Positions 35,934 to 45,442 of a stretch of DNA of 64,000 bases are shown one piece after another (within the stretch, counting starts at the first letter, position 1; each line of letters begins with the position of its first letter). The position numbers and the translations under genes were made by a program. Source of the stretch: Paranoxybacillus vitaminiphilus (GTDB lineage Bacteria > Bacillota > Bacilli > Bacillales > Anoxybacillaceae); contig NZ_QLMH01000005.1 of NCBI RefSeq assembly GCF_003259935.1, forward strand, positions 62,001-126,000, in the 5' to 3' direction. A model generated the notes under the pieces. The model was not told the DNA's origin. It did not search any database and was given only the letters and a program-made list of their open reading frames with translations.

Positions 35934-35986
35934 CATGTTCACCGGGAAGTCTCCCGCGTCTAAGCGAAGATAGGTGGGAGAATTTA
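35930..35986 (+). repeat. Dispersed hairpin repeat, copy D
   Basis: The sequence is GTTAACATGTTCACCGGGAA, then gtctcccgcgtctaagc, then ataggtgggagaatttaag, matching copies A and B. Confidence 0.6.
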
Positions 35987-36020
35987 AGTCCGGTTTGGAA
36001 GGTAGATAGCTTTTGTCGGC

Positions 36021-36124
36021 AAAACAAAAAAGACAGAGGCTGCCCCGTAATTGTCAGACTTCACATGTATAATTGCTGGTTTGTGGGGTCTGACACTTTA
36101 CATTAGGGCAGCCTCTGTTTTGTT
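36021..36124 (-). repeat. Nested palindromic repeat, copy R2
   Basis: AACAAAAAAGACAGAGGCTG and GGGCAGCCTCTGTTTTGTT form the outer arms. The inner arms are TGTCAGACTTCACA and TGTGGGGTCTGACA. It ends three bases before the glucosaminidase stop codon and serves as its terminator. Confidence 0.75.
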
Positions 36125-36126
36125 AG

Positions 36127-39054
36127 TTAGCGGTAAACGGGAACATCAAAGATTAAAGTGTAATGATCTAATAAGTCATATAACTGGCTAATGTTGCGGA
36201 CTTGTTTGACCGCCCAGCCGATGTCTGTCGCATATTGATGGGTGCCGGGATTGGCCGGGTTCCATCTCATTTTGTAGAGAGTATCTTGTTTATAGGCAGG
36301 GTTATTAATATATTGGCTGGCGATATATTCAGCCCCGCCGATAATCGCTGCTTCAGGAGTAAACCAGCCTTGTTTATAAGCGTATTCTGCGCCGCAAGTA
36401 ACAGGGCAGTGATCATAAGCAGAGATGCCGTACATATTATACACTTTTTTCGGTTCTACCGGCTTTCCGTCTACTTTGTCCACTAAAACACCGTTCGCTA
36501 AAGCGGAGGTTCCATTTCCTGTTTCCAGCAAGGCATGCGAGATTAAATAAATCTCGTTCATGTGATATTTCAGCCCTGCCTCGATAAAGGCCTGTCCTTT
36601 CCCAGCGAGAATCCCTTTGTTGGCTAAAATTTTATTATTTAAATCGTTCACTGGAATGCCGGCGCTTTCGGATAAAACGAGAAATTGGAAATATTCTTTG
36701 CTGTCGCGGCTGAAACGACTAGGATCGAGGTAAGCTAGTACATCTTCTGATTTAGCGTTTTTCCACGGTCCGAATTTAATTTCATACCAGTCTCCGACTT
36801 TAGCCAGAACATCTACCGTTTGGCCTGATTTTAACGTTCCGACAACCCGATAGTTTGTTCCCGCTCCTTCTCTTACATTTAATGTCGCGGCTGTTACTGT
36901 TCCTTTTGTCGGGAATGTGTTTGGTTGTGCTATTTGAATATAATCCGCATGTACATACGATTTATCGTTGCGATATTTATCTGTTTGCGGATTTTTTGTC
37001 ATTTGAATGTTGAGCATTTCTTCTAAAGTTAGGTCATACTTCGTAAATCTAAAAATGGGCCCTATTTGAACATTATTTTTATTTACATATCCAATTCGGC
37101 CTGCGATGTCAATTTTTATCCAATTTCCTTCTTCGCTGATCATTGGGTAGCTTTGTTTTTCTTTGATAATAGCAAATTGTACGAGCGTACCGCTTGAATT
37201 ATCGTAAACCGGAACATCAACAGTTGCCAAAAAGCTCCGGTCGCTCGGTTGATAAAGTCCGTTATTTTCATTTTTTACATTAATGGAAAAAGGTGGTCTT
37301 GTTGATTCCTTCCAAACATATCCGACCGTTGTGCCGTATTTTACTTCATGCCAATTTCCTATGTCACGCAATCTTGGGAAGACTTGTCCTTTCTCCAAAT
37401 AAGCAACTGGCAATAATTTTCCTGAACTATTATCATAGATTGGAACACGATTTTCAATAACCTCAAAATAACGATGTTTATTTGTAAATGGGAGTTTTAC
37501 GCCGCTTTTATGGACATAACCAGTACGCCCGGATACGTCCACTACATACCAGTTCCCATAATCTTTTACAATCGGATACTTTACACCTTTTTCGATTGCT
37601 GCAAATTTCACTAAACTTCCAGAAGAATTGTCATATACAGGTACATTCGCAATGGTTGTAAAAGTTTGCGATGATGGCGAGAGAGAATTTAAGTTTCGAA
37701 TGCTAGAACCGTTAGAAGGCTCAGTGGATGCTTTCCACACAAATCCATAACCATTGCCATACTTGATTTGATGCCAATTTCCGTAATCTTTTATTCTTGG
37801 AAACTCTTGTCCTTTTTCTAATAAGCCGACTTTGACAAGCTTTCCTGTGCTGTTATCATAGACAGCTAATTGCTCAGTTATTACACGAAAGTAGCGGTCA
37901 CTGCTTTTGAAGTTAATTTGTACCAGACCTTTATATACGTAACCAATTCTTCCGGAAATGGCGATTTTATACCAGTTTCCTGAGCTTTCAATAATAGGAT
38001 AAGATTGTCCTTTTTGAATGGTAGCGATATGTACTAACGATCCTGTAGAGTTATCATAAACTGGTAAATCAGCAGTAGCTGTAAAGGTTGTATCTTGATT
38101 TCGTTGATTGTTTAATTTCATGGCACTGCTTCCATCAGATGGCACAGTGGACCCTTTCCAAACGTAAGCGTATTTATTACCAAACTGAATTTGATGCCAA
38201 TTCCCATAATCTTTCACTCTTGGAAATTCTTGTTCTTTTTCTAATGAACCGACTTGGACAAGCTTTCCAGTACTATTGTCGTAGATCGCTAATTTGTCTG
38301 TTGTCACTTTAAAAAATTTAGTATTTGGAGTAAATGCAGATTGTGTTGTTTCAATAGATGCCGCCGATGCATGGGCTGCTTCCGTTTTCTTCGTTTCTGT
38401 CGGTTTTGTTTCTATTTTCGCTTCAGAGGTCGTCGCTATTTCTTCTGTGGACCCGGCTTTACCTGTTTGCTCATTCTCTGTTTGGATATGATTTTCAATG
38501 TTTGTCTCGCCCGCTTCATTGTCTCTGCTGACGGTAATGGACGGAGATTTAGCAATATAAGCGAGTTGGTTTCCGATGATAATTTCAAATGAATCTTCTA
38601 ACTCCCGGAAAATAGGGTATTGACTTCCTTCTGTTAAATAACCAATCGTTTCTTTCGTTTTAGATAGAATGGCTGTTTTTTCTTTTATCTCCACAGATAA
38701 AAGTGTTGGAGCATTTGCATCGTATGATTGAAATTCGAATGGTTGAGAAGGAGTAATCGTTTGTATATGATTCGCATATACATAAGCTAATCCTTCTCCC
38801 CACTGCAAATAGACGTTTTCTCCTTCAATTTTGACGGCTTTTAATATGGCCCCTTTTACTAACTCGCCAACCGTTTGTTTTGTTTCGCTGTTTTTGACCG
38901 GCGTTACGTCTTGGGAAACTTGAAAGTACAGGCTAGCTTCATCTGTATTCCCGCTTGCTTTAACGGCATAAACGGGAGATAAAAGATATGAAGCTAGCAA
39001 AACTAGAATAGTAAGAAACGTATAGATTTTTTTTATGTTGGCAAACATCTCCAT
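36127..39054 (-). CDS. Large secreted endo-beta-N-acetylglucosaminidase with SH3-like repeats
   Basis: The protein has about 975 residues from ATG 39054, chosen because it opens the signal peptide (MEMFANIKKIYTFLTILVLL); the frame extends to GTG 39144 without a convincing ribosome site at either. Eight SH3-like modules form four A-B pairs: a diverged pair at about 40-170 and three clear pairs at about 247-660. Type A ends GNWHQIKYGN then YVWK; type B has PVYDNSTGSLV and ends GRIGYV. A classical SH3_3 domain follows (about 705-775; ATLNVREGAGTNYRVVGTLK). The C-terminal 180 residues are a GH73-type glucosaminidase (ISHALLETGNGTSALANGV; YNMYGISAYD), like LytD/LytG. It cuts peptidoglycan glycan strands. 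It has no SLH domain; the SH3 modules presumably bind the wall. Confidence 0.88.
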   Translation of the reverse strand: MEMFANIKKIYTFLTILVLLASYLLSPVYAVKASGNTDEASLYFQVSQDVTPVKNSETKQTVGELVKGAILKAVKIEGENVYLQWGEGLAYVYANHIQTITPSQPFEFQSYDANAPTLLSVEIKEKTAILSKTKETIGYLTEGSQYPIFRELEDSFEIIIGNQLAYIAKSPSITVSRDNEAGETNIENHIQTENEQTGKAGSTEEIATTSEAKIETKPTETKKTEAAHASAASIETTQSAFTPNTKFFKVTTDKLAIYDNSTGKLVQVGSLEKEQEFPRVKDYGNWHQIQFGNKYAYVWKGSTVPSDGSSAMKLNNQRNQDTTFTATADLPVYDNSTGSLVHIATIQKGQSYPIIESSGNWYKIAISGRIGYVYKGLVQINFKSSDRYFRVITEQLAVYDNSTGKLVKVGLLEKGQEFPRIKDYGNWHQIKYGNGYGFVWKASTEPSNGSSIRNLNSLSPSSQTFTTIANVPVYDNSSGSLVKFAAIEKGVKYPIVKDYGNWYVVDVSGRTGYVHKSGVKLPFTNKHRYFEVIENRVPIYDNSSGKLLPVAYLEKGQVFPRLRDIGNWHEVKYGTTVGYVWKESTRPPFSINVKNENNGLYQPSDRSFLATVDVPVYDNSSGTLVQFAIIKEKQSYPMISEEGNWIKIDIAGRIGYVNKNNVQIGPIFRFTKYDLTLEEMLNIQMTKNPQTDKYRNDKSYVHADYIQIAQPNTFPTKGTVTAATLNVREGAGTNYRVVGTLKSGQTVDVLAKVGDWYEIKFGPWKNAKSEDVLAYLDPSRFSRDSKEYFQFLVLSESAGIPVNDLNNKILANKGILAGKGQAFIEAGLKYHMNEIYLISHALLETGNGTSALANGVLVDKVDGKPVEPKKVYNMYGISAYDHCPVTCGAEYAYKQGWFTPEAAIIGGAEYIASQYINNPAYKQDTLYKMRWNPANPGTHQYATDIGWAVKQVRNISQLYDLLDHYTLIFDVPVYR

Positions 39055-39188
39055 CTTGGTTACTAAAATCGATAAAGGCCTGCAAAACGTGATGGAATGA
39101 GCAAAACTGAGCTCCATCAGGAAAGAAATCTCGTTGTCATTCACCTATTGTGAAAGACAACCAGCGGCTTGTTGTTAGCAGCAGCGCA

Positions 39189-39304
39189 TGAGGTTGTCTC
39201 ATAAGGTCTGACCTTGCGTTCATTATAAATAGCTCATTTATCCAACATGATGCCCTATATATTGTATTGTAGAGTCTGATCCTTGGCTTTTGAGACAGAC
39301 TCAA
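39189..39304 (-). repeat. Nested palindromic repeat, copy R3
   Basis: GAGGTTGTCTCATAAGGTCT, then gaccttgcg, and tagagtctgatccttgg, then CTTTTGAGACAGACTC. It has the same layout and orientation as R1, with an AT-rich core (atatattgta). Confidence 0.7.
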
Positions 39305-39441
39305 CGATTTTAGTAACCAGGTCTACACCTCCTAATCAATGATTGTTTATGACTATACAAATTATATCATTTTTCCCAAAAAGCTGACATAGTTCGATGA
39401 CACTAAAATGAAGCGGAATGTGCAGGGCGATTTTTCGTTTG

Positions 39442-39470
39442 TTGTTCACCAATTTCTATTAAGGTATAAT
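39442..39470 (+). promoter_or_regulatory. Sigma-A promoter of galU
   Basis: TTGTTC (39442-39447), 17 bases, TATAAT (39465-39470), about 30 bases upstream of the start codon. Confidence 0.7.
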
Positions 39471-39501
39471 AAAGTAACGAGTTGGATGCGAAGGAGAGTT
39501 T

Positions 39502-40386
39502 ATGATGAAGAAAGTCAGAAAGGCGATTATTCCTGCCGCTGGTTTAGGAACACGCTTTTTACCAGCCACTAAGGCAATGCCGAAAGAAATGCTGCCGATT
39601 GTTGATAAACCGACGATTCAATATATTGTTGAAGAAGCGATTGCTTCTGGAATTGAGGATATTATTATTGTCACCGGAAAAGGAAAAAGAGCAATCGAGG
39701 ATCATTTTGACAATGCTCCAGAGCTTGAACAAATTTTACTAGAAAAAAAGAAGTATGATTTGCTGGAGGAAGTTCGTCATTCTGCGAATTTGGTTGATAT
39801 TCATTATATTCGTCAAAAATCTCCAAAAGGGTTGGGGCATGCTGTTTGGTGTGCCCGCAAATTTATTGGTGACGAACCATTTGCTGTATTATTGGGCGAC
39901 GATATTGTCCAGTCAGAAACGCCTTGTTTAAGTCAGTTGATTGAGCATTTTGAACGCACAAACTGTTCGGTGATCGGTGTTCAACCCGTACCAGATGAGG
40001 AAACAAATCGTTACGGTATTATTGAGCCGCTTGAAAAGGTCGGGGAGTTATATCAAGTAAAGCGGTTTGTCGAAAAGCCGGCACTTGGAACAGCTCCATC
40101 CAATTTGGCGATTATGGGGCGTTATGTATTTACGCCAGATATTTTTGAGTTTTTGGAAAAGCAGGAAGTAGGGGCTGGTGGTGAAATACAGTTAACGGAT
40201 GCGATTCAAAAGTTAAATGAAGTCCAGCCTGTTTACGCATATAGTTTTAAAGGAAAACGTTATGACGTTGGTGAAAAACTTGGCTTTGTCAAAACAACGA
40301 TTGAGTTTGCCCTTCAAAAAGAAGATTTACGTGAGGAATTGGTTGCGTTCTTAAAGGAGCTGTTAAAAAAAGAGAAGATGTTATAA
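39502..40386 (+). CDS. galU: UTP-glucose-1-phosphate uridylyltransferase
   Basis: The 294-residue protein makes UDP-glucose from UTP and glucose-1-phosphate. The nucleotidyltransferase signature [20 protein letters not shown] is at residues 12-31 and the nucleotide-binding Asp at [17 protein letters not shown] and [12 protein letters not shown] complete the GalU/GtaB pattern, and the length matches. GGAGAG precedes the ATG (39502 or 39505). In B. subtilis the ortholog gtaB feeds wall teichoic acid glucosylation and lies near the lytABC and tag genes. Here it sits within the SLH and polysaccharide island and probably supplies UDP-glucose for the secondary wall polymer. Confidence 0.95.
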   Translation: MMKKVRKAIIPAAGLGTRFLPATKAMPKEMLPIVDKPTIQYIVEEAIASGIEDIIIVTGKGKRAIEDHFDNAPELEQILLEKKKYDLLEEVRHSANLVDIHYIRQKSPKGLGHAVWCARKFIGDEPFAVLLGDDIVQSETPCLSQLIEHFERTNCSVIGVQPVPDEETNRYGIIEPLEKVGELYQVKRFVEKPALGTAPSNLAIMGRYVFTPDIFEFLEKQEVGAGGEIQLTDAIQKLNEVQPVYAYSFKGKRYDVGEKLGFVKTTIEFALQKEDLREELVAFLKELLKKEKML

Positions 40387-40387
40387 G

Positions 40388-40514
40388 AAAACACTGAGAC
40401 TGATCGATAAGTGTCTGACCTCGCGCGCAATCCACCATATATCGTGTTTTTATCCTATAGATGATGGATGCGGGGTTGAAACTTTGCTTTTGGGTCAGCC
40501 TCAGTGTCTGTTTT
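40388..40514. repeat. Nested palindromic repeat, copy R4
   Basis: AACACTGAGACTGATC and GGGTCAGCCTCAGTGTC form the outer arms, with TGTCTGACCTCGCG and GCGGGGTTGAAA inside. It starts two bases past galU and works as its terminator. Confidence 0.7.
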
Positions 40515-40709
40515 ACAGGACAAGAAAAATAGAGCCAATGATAATCAAAACGACGCCGGCAATTTTTTCCTTTTATTTTCTCACCGAGAAGGAAATACGA
40601 TATCATTAATGTCCAAATATACGTAATGGACGTTAAAGGAAAGACGATTGTATATGGAAGCTGTTTTAATACAAGAATGTTTATAATGGCACGTCCCTTC
40701 ACAAGCAAA
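40515..40709 (-). pseudogene. SMR/EamA-type transporter C-terminal remnant with frameshift
   Basis: The minus strand reads LPYTIVFPLTSITYIWTLMI and SYFLLGEKIKGK, then shifts frame at an A6 run (near 40565). In the +1 frame it continues as IAGVVLIIIGSIFLVL and a stop, the normal end of small multidrug-resistance-like membrane proteins. The N-terminal half is missing. The remnant is boxed in by palindromic repeats R4 and R5. Confidence 0.65.
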
Positions 40710-40710
40710 G

Positions 40711-40795
40711 CGTTAGACCCCACAACACAATTATATAAGGACTATATATTGTGAAATATATGTGAGGTCAACTTTTGGTCAGCCTCTTTTTGTAT
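40711..40795. repeat. Nested palindromic repeat, partial copy R5
   Basis: The inner arms (GTTAGACCCCACAACACAAT and TGTGAGGTCAAC) and the right outer arm (TTGGTCAGCCTCTTTTTG) are present. The left outer arm is lost or replaced by the SMR remnant. It lies just past the end of the HlyD-like gene. Confidence 0.6.
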
Positions 40796-40801
40796 TTCTT
40801 T

Positions 40802-42001
40802 TTAGTTTTTGAGAAATCCTTTTAGCAATGAGTAAGCCCATTCTGTTTTTGAAAGCTGTTTTATTGTTTCTTTTTGCAGTTTTTCAACCTGCAAAGGGGT
40901 AGAGACAAGCATACCTTCTTGCATCGCAGAAGATGGCTGTGCGATAATCCACTCTTCCGGTTTTAATCCCGAAGTAATTTCTTGGTCTGAGCCGTTGCTT
41001 ATCCCAAGTTTCACTTTTCGTTTTTCGATTTTCCCGTTGTTGACGACATAAACGAACGCTTTCTTTTTCTCTCGTACTACTGCTGTTTTTGGAATGGAAG
41101 GAGCATTTTTGCTTTCTTTCAGGATAATAGCGAGATGAACATGGGAGCCGTAAGGCAAACGGTCGGATTTGTCTTTCAGTTCGACGTAAAAAGGATAAAA
41201 GCTTTCCTTTTCATGTAAAGTTGGTTGAGTTGACGGAAGCTTTGAAACCGCAGCAATGCTGCCGTCGTATTCATTGTTTCGGTCAATAGAAGGATAGATT
41301 TTCACTTTCTGGCCTTCTTTTACTTTTTCAAGATGGAACTCGGATATTTCTCCTTCAACGAAATAAGGTGGAACAAGAATGTCAATAAAAGGGTGATTTC
41401 CTTCGAGTTGAACCTCTTCAACAATTCCGGCAACATTGCTTTTTAATACATACTTTTGCTTCTTTTTCTCTAAGTAATCGATTTCCTCTTCTAAATTCTG
41501 CATATTCATTTCAACCATTCTTTGTTCCGTCTCTAATTTCCGGATTTCTATTAGCAGATCGGTTTCTTCTTTAGACGAGGATGTTTCTTCGTTTACATTT
41601 TGCTTGTACTCTTCTAAATCACGTATCGATTGCTCAATTTCCTGCGATTGAGTTTGCAGTTGGCTCAATTTCTTTTCAAGCTGTCCGATTTGATGATCGA
41701 TTTCATCATGTTTAAATTGAACGAGCGGTGTCCCCGCTTCAACCGCTTCTCCTCTTTTTACAAGCACTTGCTCAACGGTTTCGCGCTGAGAATCAATAAA
41801 AATCTTTTTTTCATCTGAGGCTGTCACTACACCTCTTGTTGATAGGAATAGCTGAAAGTCCTTCTTATCTACTGGCTCAATTGTTTGGCTAATGGCTGTT
41901 CTGTTCAAAATTTCTCCATGTTTATATAGGAAGTAAGTGTTCATCCCGGTTAACAGCAGAGAAGCAGAAACGATGCTTGGCAATATCCACTTTTTATGCA
42001 T
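40802..42001 (-). CDS. HlyD/MFP-type membrane fusion (periplasmic adaptor-like) protein
   Basis: The 399-residue protein has one N-terminal membrane anchor (about residues 7-26; ILPSIVSASLLLTGMNTYFL), a split lipoyl-like domain (ETVEQVLVKRGEAVEAGTPL and VLKSNVAGIVEEVQLEGNHP) flanking a coiled-coil hairpin (about 100-190), then beta-barrel and membrane-proximal domains (VREKKKAFVYVVNNGKIEKR). In Gram-positives such proteins partner with ABC exporters. No ATPase or permease is adjacent; the neighbour upstream is a Yip1-type membrane protein, 15 bases away and in one operon. The exported substrate is unknown. Confidence 0.82.
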   Translation of the reverse strand: MHKKWILPSIVSASLLLTGMNTYFLYKHGEILNRTAISQTIEPVDKKDFQLFLSTRGVVTASDEKKIFIDSQRETVEQVLVKRGEAVEAGTPLVQFKHDEIDHQIGQLEKKLSQLQTQSQEIEQSIRDLEEYKQNVNEETSSSKEETDLLIEIRKLETEQRMVEMNMQNLEEEIDYLEKKKQKYVLKSNVAGIVEEVQLEGNHPFIDILVPPYFVEGEISEFHLEKVKEGQKVKIYPSIDRNNEYDGSIAAVSKLPSTQPTLHEKESFYPFYVELKDKSDRLPYGSHVHLAIILKESKNAPSIPKTAVVREKKKAFVYVVNNGKIEKRKVKLGISNGSDQEITSGLKPEEWIIAQPSSAMQEGMLVSTPLQVEKLQKETIKQLSKTEWAYSLLKGFLKN

Positions 42002-42016
42002 GAAGCTCTCCCCTTT

Positions 42017-42691
42017 TTATATCACTTTGAAGATTTGCTCGATGTCCATTAAGGATAACAGCGAAGAGATGAGATTAAATATTAGATAAATACCGATGAC
42101 AAGGATGGAAATTTTTCCGAGCGAAAAGGAACTGCAAATTTTTAAAGCAATGATTTGAATAATAACCCCTAAAATCCCAAAAATCGTAATTTCATTCATG
42201 AAATGAATAAGCAGGGGCTGATCTGTTATCAGTTGGGCCAGTATGCCAAATCCAAATGGGGAAGAAAAGCTATTGGCACCTGTCATTAAACGAAAGACCA
42301 TTTCTAATGTCTTTTCCAAGACACCAATAAAGACAACATAAAGTTGAATCGCAGCGATTTTATAAAATTTCATATCTTCTAATACAGTCCAAATCAGCAA
42401 TGACGAAAGATACATGATAATGATAGGGGAGATGATTCCATTCAGAACAGAGCCAACGCCAAATAAAAGCTTCATCGCCTCTATTGCTTCCATTGACTTT
42501 TTTTCTACTAATCTAGTGAACATTTCTGTATCTAAACCGGCATATACGCTCAATCCCGAAAGTAATCCGCTGACAATGGATAAAATCATCAGTCTCCAAA
42601 GAAGCCCGTTAACCTTTTCTGCTTGCCGAAGCTGATAAAATTTAAAATTCGGTTGAAAAATGCCCCGCCATAGCTGGATGCGAAAAATCAT
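42017..42691 (-). CDS. Yip1-family membrane protein
   Basis: The 224-residue protein has five hydrophobic helices at about 30-52, 75-105, 115-140, 165-185 and 195-215 in the arrangement of Yip1-domain proteins. It lies directly upstream of the HlyD-like gene (15-base gap), a pairing that suggests a joint membrane complex. The biochemical role is not known. The start is ATG 42691, with GGGGG upstream. Confidence 0.7.
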   Translation of the reverse strand: MIFRIQLWRGIFQPNFKFYQLRQAEKVNGLLWRLMILSIVSGLLSGLSVYAGLDTEMFTRLVEKKSMEAIEAMKLLFGVGSVLNGIISPIIIMYLSSLLIWTVLEDMKFYKIAAIQLYVVFIGVLEKTLEMVFRLMTGANSFSSPFGFGILAQLITDQPLLIHFMNEITIFGILGVIIQIIALKICSSFSLGKISILVIGIYLIFNLISSLLSLMDIEQIFKVI

Positions 42692-42919
42692 AATTTTTCC
42701 CCCGTTATGAAATATTTGATAACCTTATAACATTTTACCTTAACAATATGAAATCAAACAAATAAATGAATTTCAATTTTATAAACTTCATCCCTATAAA
42801 ACGGGAAAATATTTAATCATTGGACAATTTGTTAAAACTTACTTGTTTCAACGGAGGCAGAGATTTGTTAGAATAAAAAAACCAACTGAGGTTTTTCCTC
42901 AAATATTTGCGAAAACTTT

Positions 42920-43025
42920 ATTAGAGGCTGACCTGAAAGTATCTGGCTTCACATGCGTTTCACAATATACATATTGTGATATAGCTTTGTGGGATCCGAT
43001 GCTTTCTGTAAGGTCAGCCTCTTCA
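42920..43025. repeat. Nested palindromic repeat, copy R6
   Basis: TTAGAGGCTGACCT and AAGGTCAGCCTCTTC form the outer arms. The inner arms are weaker (ctggcttcacatgcg and tttgtgggatccgatg), around an AT-rich palindrome (cacaatatac atattgtg). It sits between two divergent genes, so here it is not a gene-end terminator. The remainder of 42692-43138 holds promoters only. Confidence 0.65.
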
Positions 43026-43138
43026 TTTTTTTGACTTAAAAAATTTACAATATACGACACGAACTTTATAATTTTTCCATTTTGTTTCCTAATTTTTGAT
43101 ATAATGACTTATAAAGAAGCATCAAAGGGGCGGCAACG

Positions 43139-45442
43139 ATGAAGAAGCAAAAATTGGTTATTGGCCTGTTCGTCATGATTCTCTCTCTATTTTTTCATCA
43201 GCAGAAAGTAAACGGCGAATTTTTGCAAGAATGGATTGTTTATTTTGACAATAAGGAAAACTATATGCAGTTTATCGAAAAATATAAAAATCGCATCGAA
43301 GATTATATGGATGAAGAGCTTGTTCTAAAAGCTGCATTCAGCTCTCAGGAGATTGAGCAAGTTCAACATCTGTCGATTGTTTCTAAAGTCGAACCTAATC
43401 ATAAAAAATCTTTCGCTTCCTATCTTTCTTTCAATGACCCGCTTCTTTTCGAGCAGTGGGGGTTGGAAAAAATTGATGTTTATCAAGCTATGAATCAATT
43501 TATATCCAAAAATCTTTTATACGGGAAGAGATTCATCGTGAATCATGCAGCAGTCATGTATGAGGAACAACCGTTGCGTTCCTCAAATTTTCAAGTGTTG
43601 TTAGAAGAAACGAAGCTATCGAGAATATCTGTTCAATTGGATCATATTGAAGGCCCGTGGTTATTGGAAGTATTAGATGAATACGGCAATGTAATCGCAA
43701 TGAATACGGGAGATTTGCCGAAGCTGGACGTCCTCATTTCAAAAGATAAGACTTATAGTCGTTTACAAATTTCGCTCAAAAATACGGAACAATGGGATCA
43801 ACAGCCAATTGTAGAAAAGGTAATCGGTGTCAATCATGTGTTAGTTGCCGTCATTGATACCGGAGTGTCATTACATAAAGATTTTTGCGGCAATGTATTG
43901 CATAGCCTTGGAAAAGATTACATTGATGAACAAGGGATCGCCATTGATGAAAATGGTCACGGCACTCATGTAACGGGAATCATCGCTGCTTGTCCTAATA
44001 ACGGTGAAGGTGTTGCGGGAACAGCAGGCTTTGCTCCTGTAGATATCTTGCCTTTGAAAGTTCTTGATCAAAGCGGAAATGGAAGTGATTTTGATATTGC
44101 ACAGGCGGTCAATGACGCGATCGTCGCTCATGTAGATATCATTAACCTAAGCTTGGCGGGACAGGGAGAAACAACAATTTTGTATGAAGCGATTTATGCA
44201 GCATTGCGGCAAAACATCATCGTTGTTGCAGCTGCTGGAAATTGGAAAATGTCAACGGCGAATATTTACCCTGCATCCTATCCAGGTGTTATTACGGTTG
44301 CAGCTACGAATCAAAGCGATAATATCCTTCCTTATTCAAATTATGGCTGGGAAGTCGATATAAGTGCCCCCGGTTTAAATATTATTAGCACTTACTTGAA
44401 TGACAGCTATCACTCGCTAAGCGGTACTTCGATGGCTGCTCCTTTTGTTACGAGCGCCGTTGCCTTTTTAAAGGCAGCTCATCCGGATCTGGATCTTATT
44501 CAAATTCGCCAACGTCTGTTTCAGTCAGCACTTGATGTTAAGAGTAAAGGCTATGATATATATTCCGGATACGGTATTGTACAAATTTCAAAAGCGGTCA
44601 ATCGAACTTCCAGCGAGAGTATCGATTGGCTGACAATGAAGGATTTTCAAACGATTAATCTTTCTAACCAACAAATATTAGGTTTATCTAGCGGTTTGAT
44701 TGGTAAAAACGTATATATTTTTATTGAAGGTCAGCTTGTTTCGAGATTTATAGGTGCGAATAGCTGGCAGTATATTCATTTGCCGGCGATCCAATCGGCA
44801 CGGAATGAAAAAAATGTAACGGTTATTGCTGCTGAGCAAAATGGCAATGTATTAGCATCGGACGATAGGATCATTATTTTAGGTAATGAAAATCAGATTC
44901 AATCATTTGCCGATGTTTCAGAAACATATTGGGCATATAAAGACATCCAAAGGGCGTATAATCAGTATTTGATCAATGGATTCAGCGACGGAACATTCCG
45001 TCCGAATGAATATTTGAAACGAAGACATGGTCTAATGATGATTCATCGTTTATTCGCATGGCCGCCCCAGCAGCTGGTGCCGCCGTTTAAGGATACACCG
45101 CTTGAATTGTCCGGAGCGTTAGCCATTTATTCGGCTTATGAACAGCAAGTGATCAAAGGGTATGATAATGGGAATTTTTACCCTGAAAAACTTCTTACTC
45201 GGGCGCAAATGGCCGTCATATTAGCCAGAGCTTTGAAACTAAGCGAAACATCTTATGATGGAGCACCTTATCCGTTTAAAGACCTTTCTGAGCCGAAGCA
45301 CTTTGCTTACTATGCCGTTCAGCAGCTGGCCGATAAAGGAATTATTACAAAGCAGGATTATTTTCGTCCAAATGACTTTATTACGCGGGCTCAATTTGCT
45401 GCTATGGTAATGAGAACATATGACTATTTGCAAAATAAATAA
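43139..45442 (+). CDS. SLH-anchored subtilisin-like serine protease
   Basis: The 767-residue protein has a signal peptide (MKKQKLVIGLFVMILSLFFH), an N-terminal propeptide-like region with a bacterial pre-peptidase-like beta domain (about 120-215), and a peptidase S8 domain at about 225-485. The triad is complete: Asp in VAVIDTGVSLH, His in ENGHGTHVTGI, and Ser in SGTSMAAPFVTS. Three SLH repeats (about 589-767; LINGFSDGTFRPNEYLKRRH) tether it to the wall. TATAAT at 43100-43105 may be its -10. It may process other surface proteins of the island. It is followed at 270 bases by two more SLH genes on the same strand. Confidence 0.92.
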   Translation: MKKQKLVIGLFVMILSLFFHQQKVNGEFLQEWIVYFDNKENYMQFIEKYKNRIEDYMDEELVLKAAFSSQEIEQVQHLSIVSKVEPNHKKSFASYLSFNDPLLFEQWGLEKIDVYQAMNQFISKNLLYGKRFIVNHAAVMYEEQPLRSSNFQVLLEETKLSRISVQLDHIEGPWLLEVLDEYGNVIAMNTGDLPKLDVLISKDKTYSRLQISLKNTEQWDQQPIVEKVIGVNHVLVAVIDTGVSLHKDFCGNVLHSLGKDYIDEQGIAIDENGHGTHVTGIIAACPNNGEGVAGTAGFAPVDILPLKVLDQSGNGSDFDIAQAVNDAIVAHVDIINLSLAGQGETTILYEAIYAALRQNIIVVAAAGNWKMSTANIYPASYPGVITVAATNQSDNILPYSNYGWEVDISAPGLNIISTYLNDSYHSLSGTSMAAPFVTSAVAFLKAAHPDLDLIQIRQRLFQSALDVKSKGYDIYSGYGIVQISKAVNRTSSESIDWLTMKDFQTINLSNQQILGLSSGLIGKNVYIFIEGQLVSRFIGANSWQYIHLPAIQSARNEKNVTVIAAEQNGNVLASDDRIIILGNENQIQSFADVSETYWAYKDIQRAYNQYLINGFSDGTFRPNEYLKRRHGLMMIHRLFAWPPQQLVPPFKDTPLELSGALAIYSAYEQQVIKGYDNGNFYPEKLLTRAQMAVILARALKLSETSYDGAPYPFKDLSEPKHFAYYAVQQLADKGIITKQDYFRPNDFITRAQFAAMVMRTYDYLQNK

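Noticed and set aside
42843-43034. 63-codon plus-strand ORF near the palindrome R6
   Set aside because: Half of it is the palindromic repeat itself and it has no ribosome binding site.
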